DNA of 64,000 nt from Chlorobiales bacterium Clorobi_01 (GTDB lineage Bacteria > Bacteroidota > Chlorobiia > Chlorobiales > Chlorobiaceae), in assembly GCA_001602925.1 (NCBI GenBank), contig LUZT01000003.1, positions 37,051-101,050 on the forward strand. The letters run 5' to 3'. Below are positions 8,670 to 20,391 of this stretch, in pieces. The notes beneath the pieces were generated by a model. It did no database searches, was not told the origin of the DNA, and saw nothing but the letters and a program-made list of their open reading frames with translations. Numbering within the stretch: position 1 is the first letter of the stretch; the number at the start of each line of letters is the position of its first letter. A program made the position numbers and the translations under genes.

Positions 8670-9626
8670 TCAGCTCCGGTTGCGAAGCATCAGAAGCTTC
8701 TGAAGCTCCTGCTGCGCCACGCCGTAGCGCAGGCCCTGGATGCTCACCGTCAGGCTGCCGACACCGAGCATCCGCATGAACTGATGCAGGATGAGCACGC
8801 CCATCGTGAAGACGTCGGCGCGCCCTTCGGGAATGCCGAGCGCCACGATCTCGTCGAGCTTCATCGCGCGGAGCCGGTCGAGGAGCTCGTGCACCGCATC
8901 GTATTCAAGCCGGTAGCCCTGCACTTTCGCCGCGTCGAAATGCTGGTCACCGAGGCACACCTGTGCAATGGTGGTCAGCGTGCCCGCGACGCCGAAAACC
9001 TGCTGGCGACCCGCGAAAAACGGCGGCAGGCTTCTGGCGAGATTGCGGTCGATCTCCTTTTTTGCCGCCTCGAACTCCTCCAGCGACGGGGGCTGCGCGG
9101 CGCAAAAGCGTTCGGTCATTCTCACCGAGCCGATGTTCATGCTGACCGCGCTGTCAACCTGCTCGACTGTGCCCATGATGATTTCGGTGCTGCCACCGCC
9201 GATGTCGATCACCGTGAACGGTTCCGGCACCTCCGGCAGCCCGGCCACCGCGCCGAAAAAGGTGAGCGCAGCCTCCTCGTCTCCGCTAATGCAGCGGATT
9301 TCGATGCCGGTCTCGCCCTTCACCGTCGCGATGATGTCATCGCGGTTGGCCGCGTCACGCAGGGCGCTGGTACCGACGGCCAGAATCCGCTGCACGCCAA
9401 GTCCATCGCACAGATTCCGGTACTCCGTCATGCAGGCAGTCAGCCGGTCGAGCGCTTCGGGGTGGATCATCCGGTGTTCATCGACCTTCTGGCCGAGGCG
9501 CACGATGGTCTGGCGGTGATCGACGGTCACGATGTTGCTGGCCGCAGCGTCAAGATCGGCGACCAGCAGCAGGGCCGTGTTGGTGCCGACATCGATGCAG
9601 GCAATGCGTTCGGTTGCGTTGGGCAT
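8670..9626 (-). CDS. Ppx/GppA exopolyphosphatase family protein
   Basis: About 318 residues from ATG 9626 (MPNATERIACIDVG); an upstream in-frame start at 9662 adds 12 unlikely residues. The ASKHA-fold phosphate-binding motifs are present: CIDVGTNTALLLV at the start and FTVIDIGGGSTEIIMG at about 130-145. At this length it lacks the C-terminal HD extension of E. coli Ppx/GppA and matches the short two-domain form. It should hydrolyse polyphosphate or pppGpp; which one cannot be decided. Confidence 0.92.
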   Translation of the reverse strand: MPNATERIACIDVGTNTALLLVADLDAAASNIVTVDHRQTIVRLGQKVDEHRMIHPEALDRLTACMTEYRNLCDGLGVQRILAVGTSALRDAANRDDIIATVKGETGIEIRCISGDEEAALTFFGAVAGLPEVPEPFTVIDIGGGSTEIIMGTVEQVDSAVSMNIGSVRMTERFCAAQPPSLEEFEAAKKEIDRNLARSLPPFFAGRQQVFGVAGTLTTIAQVCLGDQHFDAAKVQGYRLEYDAVHELLDRLRAMKLDEIVALGIPEGRADVFTMGVLILHQFMRMLGVGSLTVSIQGLRYGVAQQELQKLLMLRNRS

Positions 9627-9712
9627 GGTTTTACAATTATTAGCGAGAACCCGACCTTGCATTCAGCGGAGCTTCAGCCCCGTGGACATTCAAATCTCTT
9701 ACATTCATGTTG

Positions 9713-9732
9713 CCCCGGCTTTCAAGCCGGGG
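9713..9732. repeat. GC-rich perfect hairpin between ppx and prmA
   Basis: CCCCGGCTTTCAAGCCGGGG is a perfect palindrome, giving an eight- or nine-base stem with a very short loop. It lies 43 bases beyond the prmA stop (9776) in the prmA direction, so it may act as its terminator, although no T run follows on that strand. Similar short GC palindromes occur as dispersed intergenic repeats in other genomes. Confidence 0.4.
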
Positions 9733-9775
9733 CGGGGCAGAGTTCGCCACCCTGATTCTGACTCGTCGGTCTCAA

Positions 9776-10645
9776 TCAGTTTTTTGGTTCAACGAGCGCC
9801 GAGAGCCATTCGTCTTCGTAAATGGTCTTGACGTTGGTGTATTTGATCCGCTTGAGCAGCTGCTTCAGCCACGGTTCGTCATAGACCAGCACGCCGGAGA
9901 GCAGCACCTGGGCGTTCGGCGCGTGACGGCGGATGGCCGGCAGGATGCGGTCGAGTACGTTCTTGTTGATGTTGGCCAGAATCAGGTCGTAGCCCTCTTC
10001 AAGGTTTGCGGCCAGCTCCTCTTCGGCATCGAGCAGCTCCACGCGGATATCCGCCACGTCGTTTTCGGCGACGTTCTCGACGGCGTTCTCCGCCGCCCAG
10101 GCGTTGTTGTCGAAGGCGAGAATCGGATTCTTGTTGCCGAGCTTGCGGGCCGCGATGGCCAGTACGCCCGTGCCGGTGCCGATGTCCATGATCTTTTTGT
10201 CGGCGAGGTCAAGTTCCTCCATCTGGCGCAACATCAGGCGTGTGGTGGCGTGATAGCCGGTGCCAAACGACATCTTCGGATTGATCGCGATGACAATCTG
10301 CCCCGGTTTGACATCGTACTCCTTCTGGTGCTGGATGATCAGGAAGCGGTCGGAGATTTCCACCGGCTGCAGGTGCGCCTCCCACTCGGCGTTCCAGTTC
10401 CGGTCGGCCATGAACGATGCCGTGAAGCGCGGCACCGAGCCAAAAGTCTCCTGCAGCATGATATTTATGGATGCCTCCTTGTCGGCGTTCCAGTCGCTTT
10501 CGGGAAGGTAGGCGAGCAGCTTGTGATCATCTTCGAGGAAATATTCGATGCCGACCTGGGAAAGCACGGCGATATAGAGTTCGTAGAGGTCGCTGTCGAT
10601 TTCGAACGCGAGTTCGATATGGTTGTGAGTTTTCGGCGGCTGCAT
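9776..10645 (-). CDS. prmA: Ribosomal protein L11 methyltransferase
   Basis: A 289-residue protein with the PrmA layout: an N-terminal substrate-recognition domain (about 1-110), then a SAM methyltransferase domain. Motifs are SFGTGYHATTRLML, the glycine loop MDIGTGTGVLAIAARKLG, and LILANINKNVLDRI, which is the N-I-N post-motif typical of PrmA. It trimethylates L11 lysines. It is transcribed toward ppx with a gap of about 150 bases containing a GC-rich hairpin. Confidence 0.93.
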   Translation of the reverse strand: MQPPKTHNHIELAFEIDSDLYELYIAVLSQVGIEYFLEDDHKLLAYLPESDWNADKEASINIMLQETFGSVPRFTASFMADRNWNAEWEAHLQPVEISDRFLIIQHQKEYDVKPGQIVIAINPKMSFGTGYHATTRLMLRQMEELDLADKKIMDIGTGTGVLAIAARKLGNKNPILAFDNNAWAAENAVENVAENDVADIRVELLDAEEELAANLEEGYDLILANINKNVLDRILPAIRRHAPNAQVLLSGVLVYDEPWLKQLLKRIKYTNVKTIYEDEWLSALVEPKN

Positions 10646-10751
10646 TGACGATGTTGTTACTGTGAGTGAGTGCTGTGTGGGAAGATAGCAAAACGGCGAG
10701 AATGGAACGATGGGGGCTGACGAGACTTTTGGGACTGATGGAAAAGAACCG

Positions 10752-10802
10752 CGGCACGAGGATCATCCGCGTGGCTACTCAACCCGGATGATCCTCGTGC
10801 CG
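10752..10802 (-). terminator. 18-base perfect inverted repeat at the 3' end of the nlpC gene
   Basis: CGGCACGAGGATCATCCG (10752-10769) and its exact complement (10785-10802) flank a 15-base loop. The 10785-10802 arm is inside the coding region and encodes the last residues (GTRIIR). The stop at 10775-10777 is in the loop. Just beyond, the minus strand reads GGTTCTTTTCC. It very likely acts as a terminator. Confidence 0.65.
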
Positions 10803-11422
10803 AAGGCGAAATGGGTGGCGTAATAGCTCTGGGAAAGCGTGCTGATGCTGATGCCTGCTTTTGAAGATGCGTGGGCGAAGCGTTCGTTACCGAGGTAGAC
10901 TCCGACGTGGGTAATCTCGTCACCGGCGGCGAAAAAGACCAGGTCACCGGGTTGCAGGCGATCTCTGTGAATGATCGGGCCCACCAGTGCGAGATCATTC
11001 GAGGTACGGGGCAAGATCATCTGGAACGAAAGGTTGTAGAGATATTGCACGAAGCCGGAGCAGTCGAATCCTTCCGGCGTGGTTCCGCCAAAGCGATATT
11101 TCACTCCTCTGGTTTCTTCGATAGAATCGAGCATCGCCCTGAAGGCCCGTTCGGAAACCTGTACCGGAACACTGCACCGTTCCTGGCCTTGAGGACGGAG
11201 GCGTGAGATAGAAGTTTTTCTCTTTTTTAAACTATATTTGCTCTCCATGCGATCGGAGAGAGGCCGTATGCTCTGGCATGCGCCAAGCGTAAGCATGAGG
11301 AACGCTAGCACCATGAGCGCCAGTGTTCTGAGTATGCTTGTCGCTTTTGCGCCTTTCGGAGCGAACCGGGTGATCTCGTTCATGGGGCCGGTGAAACTGG
11401 ATTTCCGGTGTTCCGGATTCAT
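10775..11422 (-). CDS. NlpC/P60 cell-wall hydrolase, lipoprotein
   Basis: Up to 215 residues. A hydrophobic stretch, LALMVLAFLMLTLGAC, ends in a lipobox, so the product is probably a lipoprotein; ATG at 11383 is an alternative start. The C-terminal NlpC/P60 domain has the catalytic cysteine in GFDCSGFVQYLY, the histidine in EITHVGVYLG, and a following FAHASS. Such enzymes cleave peptidoglycan stem peptides, usually D-Glu-gamma-mDAP bonds. It is divergent from aspartokinase. Confidence 0.9.
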   Translation of the reverse strand: MNPEHRKSSFTGPMNEITRFAPKGAKATSILRTLALMVLAFLMLTLGACQSIRPLSDRMESKYSLKKRKTSISRLRPQGQERCSVPVQVSERAFRAMLDSIEETRGVKYRFGGTTPEGFDCSGFVQYLYNLSFQMILPRTSNDLALVGPIIHRDRLQPGDLVFFAAGDEITHVGVYLGNERFAHASSKAGISISTLSQSYYATHFAFGTRIIRVE

Positions 11423-11508
11423 GAAGTGTGCCGATCATGGAAGTATAGTAAATCCGAACCGGAAAACGATCCTGAAACGATCAATATCCAATTCTTTCGA
11501 TTGAGATT

Positions 11509-12921
11509 ATGGTAGTCATGAAATTTGGCGGCACCTCTGTTGGCTCGGCTGCGGCCATGCGACAGGTGATCGCCAACGTCGCTGAAAAGAAGAAATCGGG
11601 CGCGCCGCTCGTCGTTTTGAGCGCGTGCAGCGGAATTACCAACAAACTGATCCAGATCGCCGATGCAGCCGGCTCCGGCTGTCTCGAAGAGGCCCAGCAG
11701 CTTGTTCGCGAGGTTCGCCAGTTTCACCTCGATCTGATCGGGGAGTTGATCGGAAGCGAGGAGCTCCAGCAGGAGGTGATCGCAAAGATCGATGTCTATC
11801 TCACCCGGCTCGAACGCCTCACCGAGGGCATCGAGATCGTCGGCGAGCTGACCGAGCGCTCGAAAGACCGCTTCTGCTCATTCGGCGAACTGCTTTCGAC
11901 CTCCGTGTTCGCCGCCGCGCTGAACGAAGCGGGCGTGAGCTGCGAGTGGATCGACGTGCGGACGGTGATGATCACCGACGACCGATTCGGCTTTGCCCGC
12001 CCACTCGCCGAGACTTGCCAGAAAAACACCAGCGAGATCATCAAGCCGCTGCTCGATGCGGGCACAGTCGTCGTGACGCAGGGCTACATCGGCGCGACAG
12101 AGTCGGGCCGTACCACCACGCTGGGACGCGGAGGCTCCGACCTGTCGGCAGCGCTTTTCGGCGCATGGCTGCATTCGGAGTCTATCGAAATCTGGACGGA
12201 CGTTGATGGCGTCATGACGACTGATCCCCGAATGGTTCCGGAGGCGAAGAGCATCAGGGTCATGACCTTCTCCGAAGCTGCCGAGCTGGCCTATCTCGGT
12301 GCGAAAGTGCTCCATCCCGACACCATCGCCCCGGCGGTCCAAAAGAACATTCCGGTTTATGTGCTCAACACCTGGCACCCGGATTCCAAAGGCACGCTGA
12401 TCACCAACGATCCGGAGCTGCTGGCTGGAAAGAGCCACGGCGGTCTGGTCAAATCCATTGCCGTCAAGAAAGCGCAGGCGATTCTCAATATCCGCTCGAA
12501 CCGGATGTTTGGCCGCCACGGCTTTATGAGCGAGCTGTTCGACGTGTTCGAGCGCTTTGGCATTTCGGTCGAGATGATCTCGACCAGCGAAGTGTCGGTC
12601 TCCCTGACGGTTGACGATGCCGTGGTGAGCGAGCCGTTCATCAAGGCGCTCGGCGCGCTCGGTGAGGTCGAGATTGAGCACAAGGTGGCCACGGTCAGCG
12701 TGGTTGGCGACAATCTCCGTATGTCGAAGGGCGTTGCCGGCAGGATTTTCAACTCGCTTCGCAACGTCAACCTGCGCATGATTTCGCAGGGCGCATCGGA
12801 GATTAACGTGGGCGTGGTGGTTGATGAAAGCGACGTGCAGGCGGCGGTTGCAGGTCTGCACTGCGAGTTCTTCGCGGAATCGCAGTGCGACGCGATTTTC
12901 GAGAAACCGGCGGGCAGCTAA
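11509..12921 (+). CDS. lysC: Aspartate kinase (monofunctional)
   Basis: A 470-residue enzyme that phosphorylates aspartate, the first step to lysine, methionine and threonine. The start reads [17 protein letters not shown], containing the aspartokinase signature. The region [16 protein letters not shown] is the substrate-binding motif, and the C-terminal 160 residues hold the paired ACT domains expected for feedback control ([18 protein letters not shown] and [23 protein letters not shown] are examples, quoted in part). There is no homoserine dehydrogenase domain. The length fits the class with an insert in the catalytic domain. purM follows after 46 bases. Confidence 0.94.
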   Translation: MVVMKFGGTSVGSAAAMRQVIANVAEKKKSGAPLVVLSACSGITNKLIQIADAAGSGCLEEAQQLVREVRQFHLDLIGELIGSEELQQEVIAKIDVYLTRLERLTEGIEIVGELTERSKDRFCSFGELLSTSVFAAALNEAGVSCEWIDVRTVMITDDRFGFARPLAETCQKNTSEIIKPLLDAGTVVVTQGYIGATESGRTTTLGRGGSDLSAALFGAWLHSESIEIWTDVDGVMTTDPRMVPEAKSIRVMTFSEAAELAYLGAKVLHPDTIAPAVQKNIPVYVLNTWHPDSKGTLITNDPELLAGKSHGGLVKSIAVKKAQAILNIRSNRMFGRHGFMSELFDVFERFGISVEMISTSEVSVSLTVDDAVVSEPFIKALGALGEVEIEHKVATVSVVGDNLRMSKGVAGRIFNSLRNVNLRMISQGASEINVGVVVDESDVQAAVAGLHCEFFAESQCDAIFEKPAGS

Positions 12922-12967
12922 GACCGCAAACGCAAAGAAATTAAAAGGATAATCACGAAAAAGAGCT

Positions 12968-13957
12968 ATGGATTACAAGAAAGCCGGAGTCGATATTTCC
13001 GCAGGTGAAGAGTTCGTCCGCCTCATCAAACCTCATGTCCGCCAGACCTTCACCCCGCAGGTGATGACCGATATCGGCGCGTTCGGCGGATTCTTTCAGC
13101 CCGATTTCGCGAAGTATGAGAAGCCGGTGCTGGTCAGCAGCATCGACGGCGTGGGCACCAAGCTCAAGATCGCCATCGAGCTCGGCAAGTACGACACGGT
13201 CGGCTCCTGCCTGGTCAACCACTGCGTGAACGACATTCTGGTCTGCGGCGCCCGCCCGCTCTTTTTCCTCGACTACTATGCCTGCGGCAAGCTCAAGCCT
13301 GAGATTGCCGCGTCCGTGGTGACCGGCATGGTGAAGGCGTGCCGCGAGAACGGTGCGGCGCTCATCGGTGGCGAAACCGCCGAGATGCCGGGTGTCTACG
13401 ACGTGGAGGATTTCGATCTCGCTGGTACGATTGTCGGCATGGTCGATCAGCCGCACATCATCAACGGCTCGAAAATCGAGGCGGGCGACGTGATGATAGG
13501 CCTGCCTTCGACCGGCCTGCACACCAACGGCTATTCGCTGGCCCGCAAGGTGTTCGAGGGGCGGATGAACGAGACGTTTGCCGGGCTTGACGGTACGGTC
13601 GGCGAGGAGCTCTTGAAGGTGCACCGCTCCTACCTGCCGGTCATCGAACCGCTGCTTGGCACTGGCGACCTGCGCGGCATGTCGCATATCACCGGCGGCG
13701 GGCTCATGGGTAACACCATGCGCATCGTGCCGGAAAGCCTCGCCCTTTCGGTGGACTGGAATTCATGGCCGGAACCGCTGATTTTCGACCTGATCCGCAA
13801 GGAGGGCTCGGTGCCCGAAGAGGATATGCGCCGCACCTTCAACCTGGGCCTCGGTCTGGTGATGATCGTCGCGAAAGATCGCGTCGATCACATCATGGGC
13901 TACTTGAAGTCGAAGGATGAAAATGCCTACATTGTTGGAGAGGTCGTCAAGGCCTGA
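12968..13957 (+). CDS. purM: Phosphoribosylformylglycinamidine cyclo-ligase
   Basis: A 329-residue AIR synthetase of purine biosynthesis. It starts [17 protein letters not shown], typical of PurM, and has [37 protein letters not shown] and [14 protein letters not shown], all of which bind ATP or FGAM. The C-terminal domain is recognised by [16 protein letters not shown]. It lies in a plus-strand run with aspartokinase upstream and plsY-gpsA downstream; these are functionally unrelated. Confidence 0.96.
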   Translation: MDYKKAGVDISAGEEFVRLIKPHVRQTFTPQVMTDIGAFGGFFQPDFAKYEKPVLVSSIDGVGTKLKIAIELGKYDTVGSCLVNHCVNDILVCGARPLFFLDYYACGKLKPEIAASVVTGMVKACRENGAALIGGETAEMPGVYDVEDFDLAGTIVGMVDQPHIINGSKIEAGDVMIGLPSTGLHTNGYSLARKVFEGRMNETFAGLDGTVGEELLKVHRSYLPVIEPLLGTGDLRGMSHITGGGLMGNTMRIVPESLALSVDWNSWPEPLIFDLIRKEGSVPEEDMRRTFNLGLGLVMIVAKDRVDHIMGYLKSKDENAYIVGEVVKA

Positions 13958-13999
13958 CCATTCGATTATGTGTTTGTCTGTCATTTAATCGAGACTGAT

Positions 14000-14698
14000 A
14001 TGCTGACGTTTCTTGTTATTATCGCCACCGCTTACCTGATCGGCTCCATTCCGACCAGCATCATTGCCGGAAGGCTGCTCAAGGGCATCGATATCCGCCA
14101 GTTCGGCAGTGGCAATGCCGGTGGCACCAACGCCTTCCGCGTGCTCGGCTGGAAGGCAGGACTGGTCGTAACGCTCATCGACATCGCCAAAGGTACCATC
14201 GCCGCCGTGCCGGTGGTCGGCTTTTTCAAGGCACACCCCCTCGGCGCGTTTCCCGACATGAACGAGATCGCCCTGAGTCTGATCGCAGGCATGGCCGCCG
14301 TCATCGGCCACGTTTTCACGGTGTTTGCCGGTTTCAAGGGGGGCAAGGGGGTCAGCACCGCCGCCGGTATGCTGATCGGTATCGCACCGGTAAGCATGCT
14401 GATGGTGATTGGCATCTTCCTTCTGGCCGTTACGATTTCGCGCTACGTCTCGGTAGGATCGATTCTTGCGGCCATCGCCTTCCCGCTGATCATCGCCATC
14501 CGCAAATATGTCTTCGATCTCGGCTCCGGCCTCGATTACCGCTTTTTCGACCACTGGTTTGTCCATGACAGCCTCGATTATCATCTGCTCATATTCGGAG
14601 GCATTGTAGCCGTGGCGATCATCTACACCCACCGCGCCAACATCAGGCGCCTCTTTTCTGGAACCGAAAACCGCCTGAGCTTCGGGCGAAAAAGCTGA
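14000..14698 (+). CDS. plsY: Acyl-phosphate:glycerol-3-phosphate acyltransferase
   Basis: About 232 residues from ATG 14000 ([20 protein letters not shown]); the open frame extends to 13970 but the first ten residues are not family-like. The PlsY motifs [15 protein letters not shown], and later [15 protein letters not shown], bind glycerol 3-phosphate and acyl phosphate. The protein has several membrane helices. It makes lysophosphatidic acid. Adjacent gpsA makes its substrate glycerol 3-phosphate, so the pair forms a phospholipid-synthesis unit. It has a C-terminal extension relative to the usual 200 residues. Confidence 0.95.
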   Translation: MLTFLVIIATAYLIGSIPTSIIAGRLLKGIDIRQFGSGNAGGTNAFRVLGWKAGLVVTLIDIAKGTIAAVPVVGFFKAHPLGAFPDMNEIALSLIAGMAAVIGHVFTVFAGFKGGKGVSTAAGMLIGIAPVSMLMVIGIFLLAVTISRYVSVGSILAAIAFPLIIAIRKYVFDLGSGLDYRFFDHWFVHDSLDYHLLIFGGIVAVAIIYTHRANIRRLFSGTENRLSFGRKS

Positions 14699-14711
14699 GA
14701 GGCTGTTTACG

Positions 14712-15713
14712 ATGAAGATCACTGTTCTCGGCGCGGGAAGCTGGGGAACCACGCTTGCCATTCTGCTTGCCAACAAGGGGCATGAGGTGCGGCTGTGGGC
14801 ACATCGCCCGGAGTTCGCCAGGGCGCTTGAGGCCGATCGCGAGAACAAACGCTACCTGAAGGGAGTCGTTTTCCCCGAAAATCTGCGCGTGATTGAAAAT
14901 CTTCACGCAGCTGTCGAGGCTGCTGAGATGATTGTTACCGCCGTGCCCTCTCATGCGCTCAGGGAAACAGCGGCTGCGTTTGCCGATCTGCCGCTCGACG
15001 GGAAAGTCATCGTCAACGTGGCCAAGGGCATCGAGCTGAACAGCGGCAAGCGCATGTCCGAGGTACTGCTTGAAACGCTTCCCGGCATCAAACCGGAGCA
15101 GGTTGCGGCGCTCTACGGTCCGAGCCATGCCGAGGAGGTTGCCCAGAAGCAGCCGACAACCGTCGTGGTCTGCTCAGGCTCGGAACAAACATCCCGTCTG
15201 GTTCAGGAGGCTTTTCACACCAACGGATTCCGCGTTTATGTGAACAACGACCTCGTTGGCGTCGAGATTGCCGGATCGGTCAAGAACATCATCGCCATCG
15301 CTGCCGGAATTTCCGACGGACTTGGCTTCGGCGACAACGCCAAAGCGGCGATCATCACCCGCGGGCTGGCCGAAATCTCCCGCCTCAGCGCGAAGCTCGG
15401 CGCCGATCCACTGACCCTTTCGGGCCTCTCAGGCATCGGCGATCTCGTCGTGACCTGTCTGAGCCAGCACAGCCGCAACCGCTATGTGGGCGAGCAGATT
15501 GGCAGGGGCCGGAAGCTCGACGAGGTAATCAGCGAGATGAGCATGGTGGCTGAAGGGGTGCTTACCTCGAAAGCTGTGCTCAAACTGGCCGAACGCCTCG
15601 GCGTCGAAATGCCGATCACCCGCGCTGTCTATGAGATGCTCTTCGAAGACAAACCCGCCCAGCAAGCCATTCTGGATCTGATGGAAAGAGATCCCAAACC
15701 CGAGCACTACTGA
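14712..15713 (+). CDS. gpsA: NAD(P)H-dependent glycerol-3-phosphate dehydrogenase
   Basis: A 333-residue enzyme reducing dihydroxyacetone phosphate to sn-glycerol 3-phosphate. The N-terminal Rossmann motif is [16 protein letters not shown]; the catalytic lysine region reads [19 protein letters not shown], followed by [16 protein letters not shown] and the C-terminal [12 protein letters not shown]. It is 13 bases after plsY, which uses its product. Confidence 0.96.
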   Translation: MKITVLGAGSWGTTLAILLANKGHEVRLWAHRPEFARALEADRENKRYLKGVVFPENLRVIENLHAAVEAAEMIVTAVPSHALRETAAAFADLPLDGKVIVNVAKGIELNSGKRMSEVLLETLPGIKPEQVAALYGPSHAEEVAQKQPTTVVVCSGSEQTSRLVQEAFHTNGFRVYVNNDLVGVEIAGSVKNIIAIAAGISDGLGFGDNAKAAIITRGLAEISRLSAKLGADPLTLSGLSGIGDLVVTCLSQHSRNRYVGEQIGRGRKLDEVISEMSMVAEGVLTSKAVLKLAERLGVEMPITRAVYEMLFEDKPAQQAILDLMERDPKPEHY

Positions 15714-15740
15714 GCATTCTTCTCCGGCGATTTCAGATCA

Positions 15741-16232
15741 TCACTCCTTTTCCGGATACTCGTACCAAGCAAGCGTCCCGCTCTTTTCGGTGGCCTCCCG
15801 CCAGTGGCCTATCGGCATATCAATCTTCGCGATGCCGCAGGTGTCCATTGCATCTGCAGGTTTGCCGGTGAGCCACTGGACGAAATGGCTGATCGTCGGG
15901 TTGTGGCCGAAGAGCATGACCGTATTGTCCTCGTCCGCAAGCGACCGGACAATGACGGCAAGTGCATCAATACCGCCCTCGTAGATTTCGATCTTCTGCA
16001 CAATCTCCCGCCGCTCGATGCCCAGCTCGTCCGCGAAAATCTCCGCCGTTTCGAGTGCTCTCTGCGCAGGGCTTGAAATGAGTCGTTCCGGAGTGATGCC
16101 TTTTTTGCGCAGGCGCTCACTCATCTCTTCGGCCTGGCGGTGGCCTCGCTTGGTGAGGGTGCGGTCGAAGTCGGACTGGGCCGGATCTTCCCAGCCCGCC
16201 TTGGCGTGGCGTACGAGGTAGAGGGTTTTCAT
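15741..16232 (-). CDS. sixA: SixA-type phosphohistidine phosphatase
   Basis: A 163-residue histidine-phosphatase-superfamily protein. The RHG-type motif is [13 protein letters not shown] at the N-terminus, followed by [21 protein letters not shown], and the second histidine is in [14 protein letters not shown]. It should remove phosphate from a phosphohistidine or another small substrate. Its ATG overlaps the nagZ stop by four bases, so the two are translationally coupled. Confidence 0.88.
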   Translation of the reverse strand: MKTLYLVRHAKAGWEDPAQSDFDRTLTKRGHRQAEEMSERLRKKGITPERLISSPAQRALETAEIFADELGIERREIVQKIEIYEGGIDALAVIVRSLADEDNTVMLFGHNPTISHFVQWLTGKPADAMDTCGIAKIDMPIGHWREATEKSGTLAWYEYPEKE

Positions 16233-17347
16233 GGGCGGGAAATGATAGTTCGGGTTTTCAAGGTCATGATACGCCGGTACGATTCGTTAATCCTCTCCGG
16301 CGAAATAGCCCCTTTTTCAACGAGGTGGCGAATGATGCTCGTTGCTTTACTGGCGATCTCCGGGTCGTAGCTGACGTTGTTGCCGAAAATCAACACATCG
16401 ACACCTGCGTCAATCGCCAGCCGGATCGCCTCTTCGAGGCCATAGCGGTCGGCGATAGCTTTCATCTGCATGTCGTCGCTGAGTACCACCCCCCGAAAGC
16501 CGAGCTGTTTGCGAAGCAGGCCTTCAATCGTCGCCTTCGAGAGCGTCGCCGGGTAGAGGCTGTCGAGCTTTGCGTTGAAGACGTGGGCGGTCATGACCGG
16601 ATCGCGATACCCTTCACGGATCAGCGCCCGGTAGGGATCGAGCTCTTTTTTTGACCAGGTGGCGGTGACATCGGTAAAATCCTTGTGCGTATCGGTGGTC
16701 GAGCTGCCGTGGCCGGGGAAGTGCTTCAGCGCGGCGATGATGCCTTGCTGGTGGAACGCATCGATGACCATTCGAGCCTGCCGGGCGACGACAACCGGAT
16801 CTGCCGAGAAGCTCCGGTCGAGCTTGCCGATGACGGGATTGCTTGGGTTGACGTTCAGATCAACCACCGGCGCGAGATTCACGTTGATACCGAGACTTTT
16901 GAGTAAGGCGGCGGTCGATCCGGCGACCTGCCATGTGCTGTCGGCATTATTGAGCTTGCCGAGGTAAGCGGCGGAAACAGTCGGCGGAAAGCCGCGCGAC
17001 GGCTTGAGGCGGCAGACGCGCCCGCCCTCCTGATCGACGGCGATGAAGAGCGGAGTGGTCGAGAGCTTTTGCAGCTCCGAGGTAAGACGCCGGAGCTGCT
17101 CCGGCGACTCGATGTTGCGAATTGGAGATTTGGATGGCACGTCGTAATCGAACAGCACCACGCCGCCGATGCCCCGCTCGCGAATATCAGCGGCGATAGA
17201 TGAATCGTCTTTGGCCTCCATGCCACGGAAGCCGATCATGAGCATCTGGCCGATTTTGATCGAAAGACTGTCGGGCGTGGATGGCGCGGCCAGCGCGGAG
17301 GTGAAGCTCAAAAGAAGCAGCAGCGCCGCGAGGAGAGTCGTTTTCAT
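16229..17347 (-). CDS. nagZ: Glycoside hydrolase family 3 beta-N-acetylhexosaminidase
   Basis: A 372-residue protein with signal peptide [20 protein letters not shown], so it is exported; this differs from cytoplasmic E. coli NagZ. Family 3 hallmarks are [15 protein letters not shown], the [16 protein letters not shown] motif with the catalytic His/Asp pair, and the nucleophile aspartate in [13 protein letters not shown]. It should cleave N-acetylglucosamine from peptidoglycan fragments. It overlaps sixA by four bases. Confidence 0.92.
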   Translation of the reverse strand: MKTTLLAALLLLLSFTSALAAPSTPDSLSIKIGQMLMIGFRGMEAKDDSSIAADIRERGIGGVVLFDYDVPSKSPIRNIESPEQLRRLTSELQKLSTTPLFIAVDQEGGRVCRLKPSRGFPPTVSAAYLGKLNNADSTWQVAGSTAALLKSLGINVNLAPVVDLNVNPSNPVIGKLDRSFSADPVVVARQARMVIDAFHQQGIIAALKHFPGHGSSTTDTHKDFTDVTATWSKKELDPYRALIREGYRDPVMTAHVFNAKLDSLYPATLSKATIEGLLRKQLGFRGVVLSDDMQMKAIADRYGLEEAIRLAIDAGVDVLIFGNNVSYDPEIASKATSIIRHLVEKGAISPERINESYRRIMTLKTRTIISRP

Positions 17348-17360
17348 GGAAATAAAAAAA

Positions 17361-17392
17361 CGGGCTGGCCTTTTTTAGATGAGACCAGCCCG
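17361..17392 (-). terminator. Rho-independent terminator of clpB
   Basis: CGGGCTGG (17361-17368) pairs with CCAGCCCG (17385-17392). On the minus strand the hairpin is followed directly by TTTTTTTATTT, a classic intrinsic terminator. It lies ten bases after the clpB stop and before the nagZ start. Confidence 0.85.
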
Positions 17393-17402
17393 AGGGTTGT
17401 TG

Positions 17403-18719
<1,317 letters not shown>

Positions 18720-18849
18720 AAACAGCTATTCCTGTTGGAGAGTGAAAAGAGAAATTATTGATTAAATTTACAGCCTGATTTATCAAGTCAAAACAAACCG
18801 GCGTCACTCGTTACTAGCGTTAACTTTTTTTAATCAAACAGGACAAAGG

Positions 18850-19692
18850 ATGCAAAAGTTCTCGGTTGGCCCTGTATCGCTGCCAGGACCGAAGGGCCTG
18901 TTCCTCATCGCGGGGCCTTGCCTTATCGAAAACCGGCGGATGGCGATGGATGTGGCCGCCGAACTCGACCGCATCCGCAAAAAGGAAGATGTGCGCGTCA
19001 TCTTCAAAGGTTCCTACCGCAAGGCGAATCGCTCGTCGGCCTCTTCATACACCGGCATTGGGGACCGCGAGGCGCTTGAAATCCTGCGCGAGATCAGGGA
19101 CTATTTCGGGATGCCGGTGCTAACCGATGTTCACGAAACCTCCGAGGTCGAACTCGCGGCATCCTATGTCGATGTGCTCCAGATTCCCGCGTTCCTCTGC
19201 CGCCAGACTGACCTGATCGTGGCCGCAGCATCGACGGGGCTTGCCGTCAACATCAAGAAAGGGCAGTTTCTCGCGCCGGAAGACATGGCTCTTGCCGCGG
19301 CCAAAGCCGCCGCGACGGGAAACAAAAAGATTATGCTTACCGAGCGGGGCACCACCTTTGGCTACCACAATCTCGTGGTCGATTACCGGGGGCTGCCAAT
19401 CATGGCCGAATCCGGCTGGCCGGTCATTCTCGATGTCACGCACAGCGTCCAGTTGCCGGGTGCCGGGGCAGGCGTTTCCGGAGGCGACCGCCGGTTCCTC
19501 ATGCCGCTTGCCCGCGCCGCCGTTGCCACGGGAGTTGATGGCCTTTTTTTCGAGGTGCATCCCGATCCGGCTACCGCCATGTCCGACGCTTCGACCCAGG
19601 CTCCGCTCGCCGGATTCGGCGAAATGGTGCGGGAGCTGATGCAGCTTCAGCGCTGCATGCAGTCGATCCGGGAAGAATTTCATTCACGTTAA
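18850..19692 (+). CDS. kdsA: 3-deoxy-8-phosphooctulonate synthase (KDO-8-P synthase)
   Basis: A 280-residue enzyme joining phosphoenolpyruvate and arabinose 5-phosphate for KDO, the inner-core sugar of lipopolysaccharide. Motifs include [33 protein letters not shown] and [13 protein letters not shown], followed by the metal/PEP region [10 protein letters not shown]. It precedes a KdsC-like gene by 12 bases and is divergent from clpB. Confidence 0.95.
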   Translation: MQKFSVGPVSLPGPKGLFLIAGPCLIENRRMAMDVAAELDRIRKKEDVRVIFKGSYRKANRSSASSYTGIGDREALEILREIRDYFGMPVLTDVHETSEVELAASYVDVLQIPAFLCRQTDLIVAAASTGLAVNIKKGQFLAPEDMALAAAKAAATGNKKIMLTERGTTFGYHNLVVDYRGLPIMAESGWPVILDVTHSVQLPGAGAGVSGGDRRFLMPLARAAVATGVDGLFFEVHPDPATAMSDASTQAPLAGFGEMVRELMQLQRCMQSIREEFHSR

Positions 19693-19704
19693 CCAGATAC
19701 ACTC

Positions 19705-20277
19705 TTGAGCTCTTTCCAGTTTTTCGGTATGCAGCCCTACCAGGCTGACCCCTCTTCGCAGATCAACGCCGCCCTCGATAGCATCAAGGCGCTGGTCATC
19801 TCCCTCGACGGCGTTCTCACCAGCGGCGCGATCACCCTCGACGGCGAGGGGCGCGAAATCCCCACCCTTTTCGCCCGCGACCTGGCCGGACTCCGCGAGG
19901 CGCTGCGTCTCGACATGAAGGTGGCGATCATCGCCGGGCGGCAGGCCGGAGCCTTCCGCCAGATGCTCGAAGCCGCGGGGCCGGTCGATCTCTTCCTCGA
20001 CGGCGAGGAGCGACTCGACGCTTACGAAGCATTCAAAAGCCGCCACGGCCTGCAGGACGATGAGTGCGCCTGCATTGCCGACGATATCGACGATCTGGAA
20101 TTGCTGAAAAAGGCCGGATTGCCGGTGACGCCGATCAATGGCGCGGAGTACCTTCGCAACCGCGTCGCCTACATCTCGGTATTCGAAGGTGGACGCGGCT
20201 GCGTTCGCGAGATCGTCGAGATGGTGCTCGACCACCAGGGCCGCTGGGAGTACAGCGAAAAGCAGGCTCAGGGGTAG
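19705..20277 (+). CDS. KdsC-like HAD protein with altered nucleophile
   Basis: About 190 residues from TTG 19705; ATG 19729 is the alternative start. It resembles KDO-8-phosphate phosphatase throughout, with VAIIAGRQAGAFRQM, the DD motif in IADDIDDLELLKKAG, and the C-terminal GGRGCVREI. Its place directly after kdsA supports this. However, motif I reads VISLDGVLTSG, where the usual form is DVDGVLTDG: Ser33 stands in place of the nucleophilic aspartate, while the second aspartate (Asp35) is kept. Phosphatase activity may therefore be lost. Alternatives are a regulatory or structural role in KDO synthesis. Confidence 0.85.
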   Translation: MSSFQFFGMQPYQADPSSQINAALDSIKALVISLDGVLTSGAITLDGEGREIPTLFARDLAGLREALRLDMKVAIIAGRQAGAFRQMLEAAGPVDLFLDGEERLDAYEAFKSRHGLQDDECACIADDIDDLELLKKAGLPVTPINGAEYLRNRVAYISVFEGGRGCVREIVEMVLDHQGRWEYSEKQAQG

Positions 20278-20391
20278 TTGAAAAGTCCAAATCGGGATCG
20301 AAAATCGTTGCGCCTGTGAATCGATCCCGATATCGACAGGGATTTCCAGAAAAAGACCCGCACTGCCAAGCCAGTTAGAACCGGCCCCTCC

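Noticed and set aside
11878..12861. Antisense frame opposite aspartokinase, 327 residues
   Set aside because: It is rich in His/Arg/Val as expected from an antisense frame, and aspartokinase is unmistakable on the other strand.
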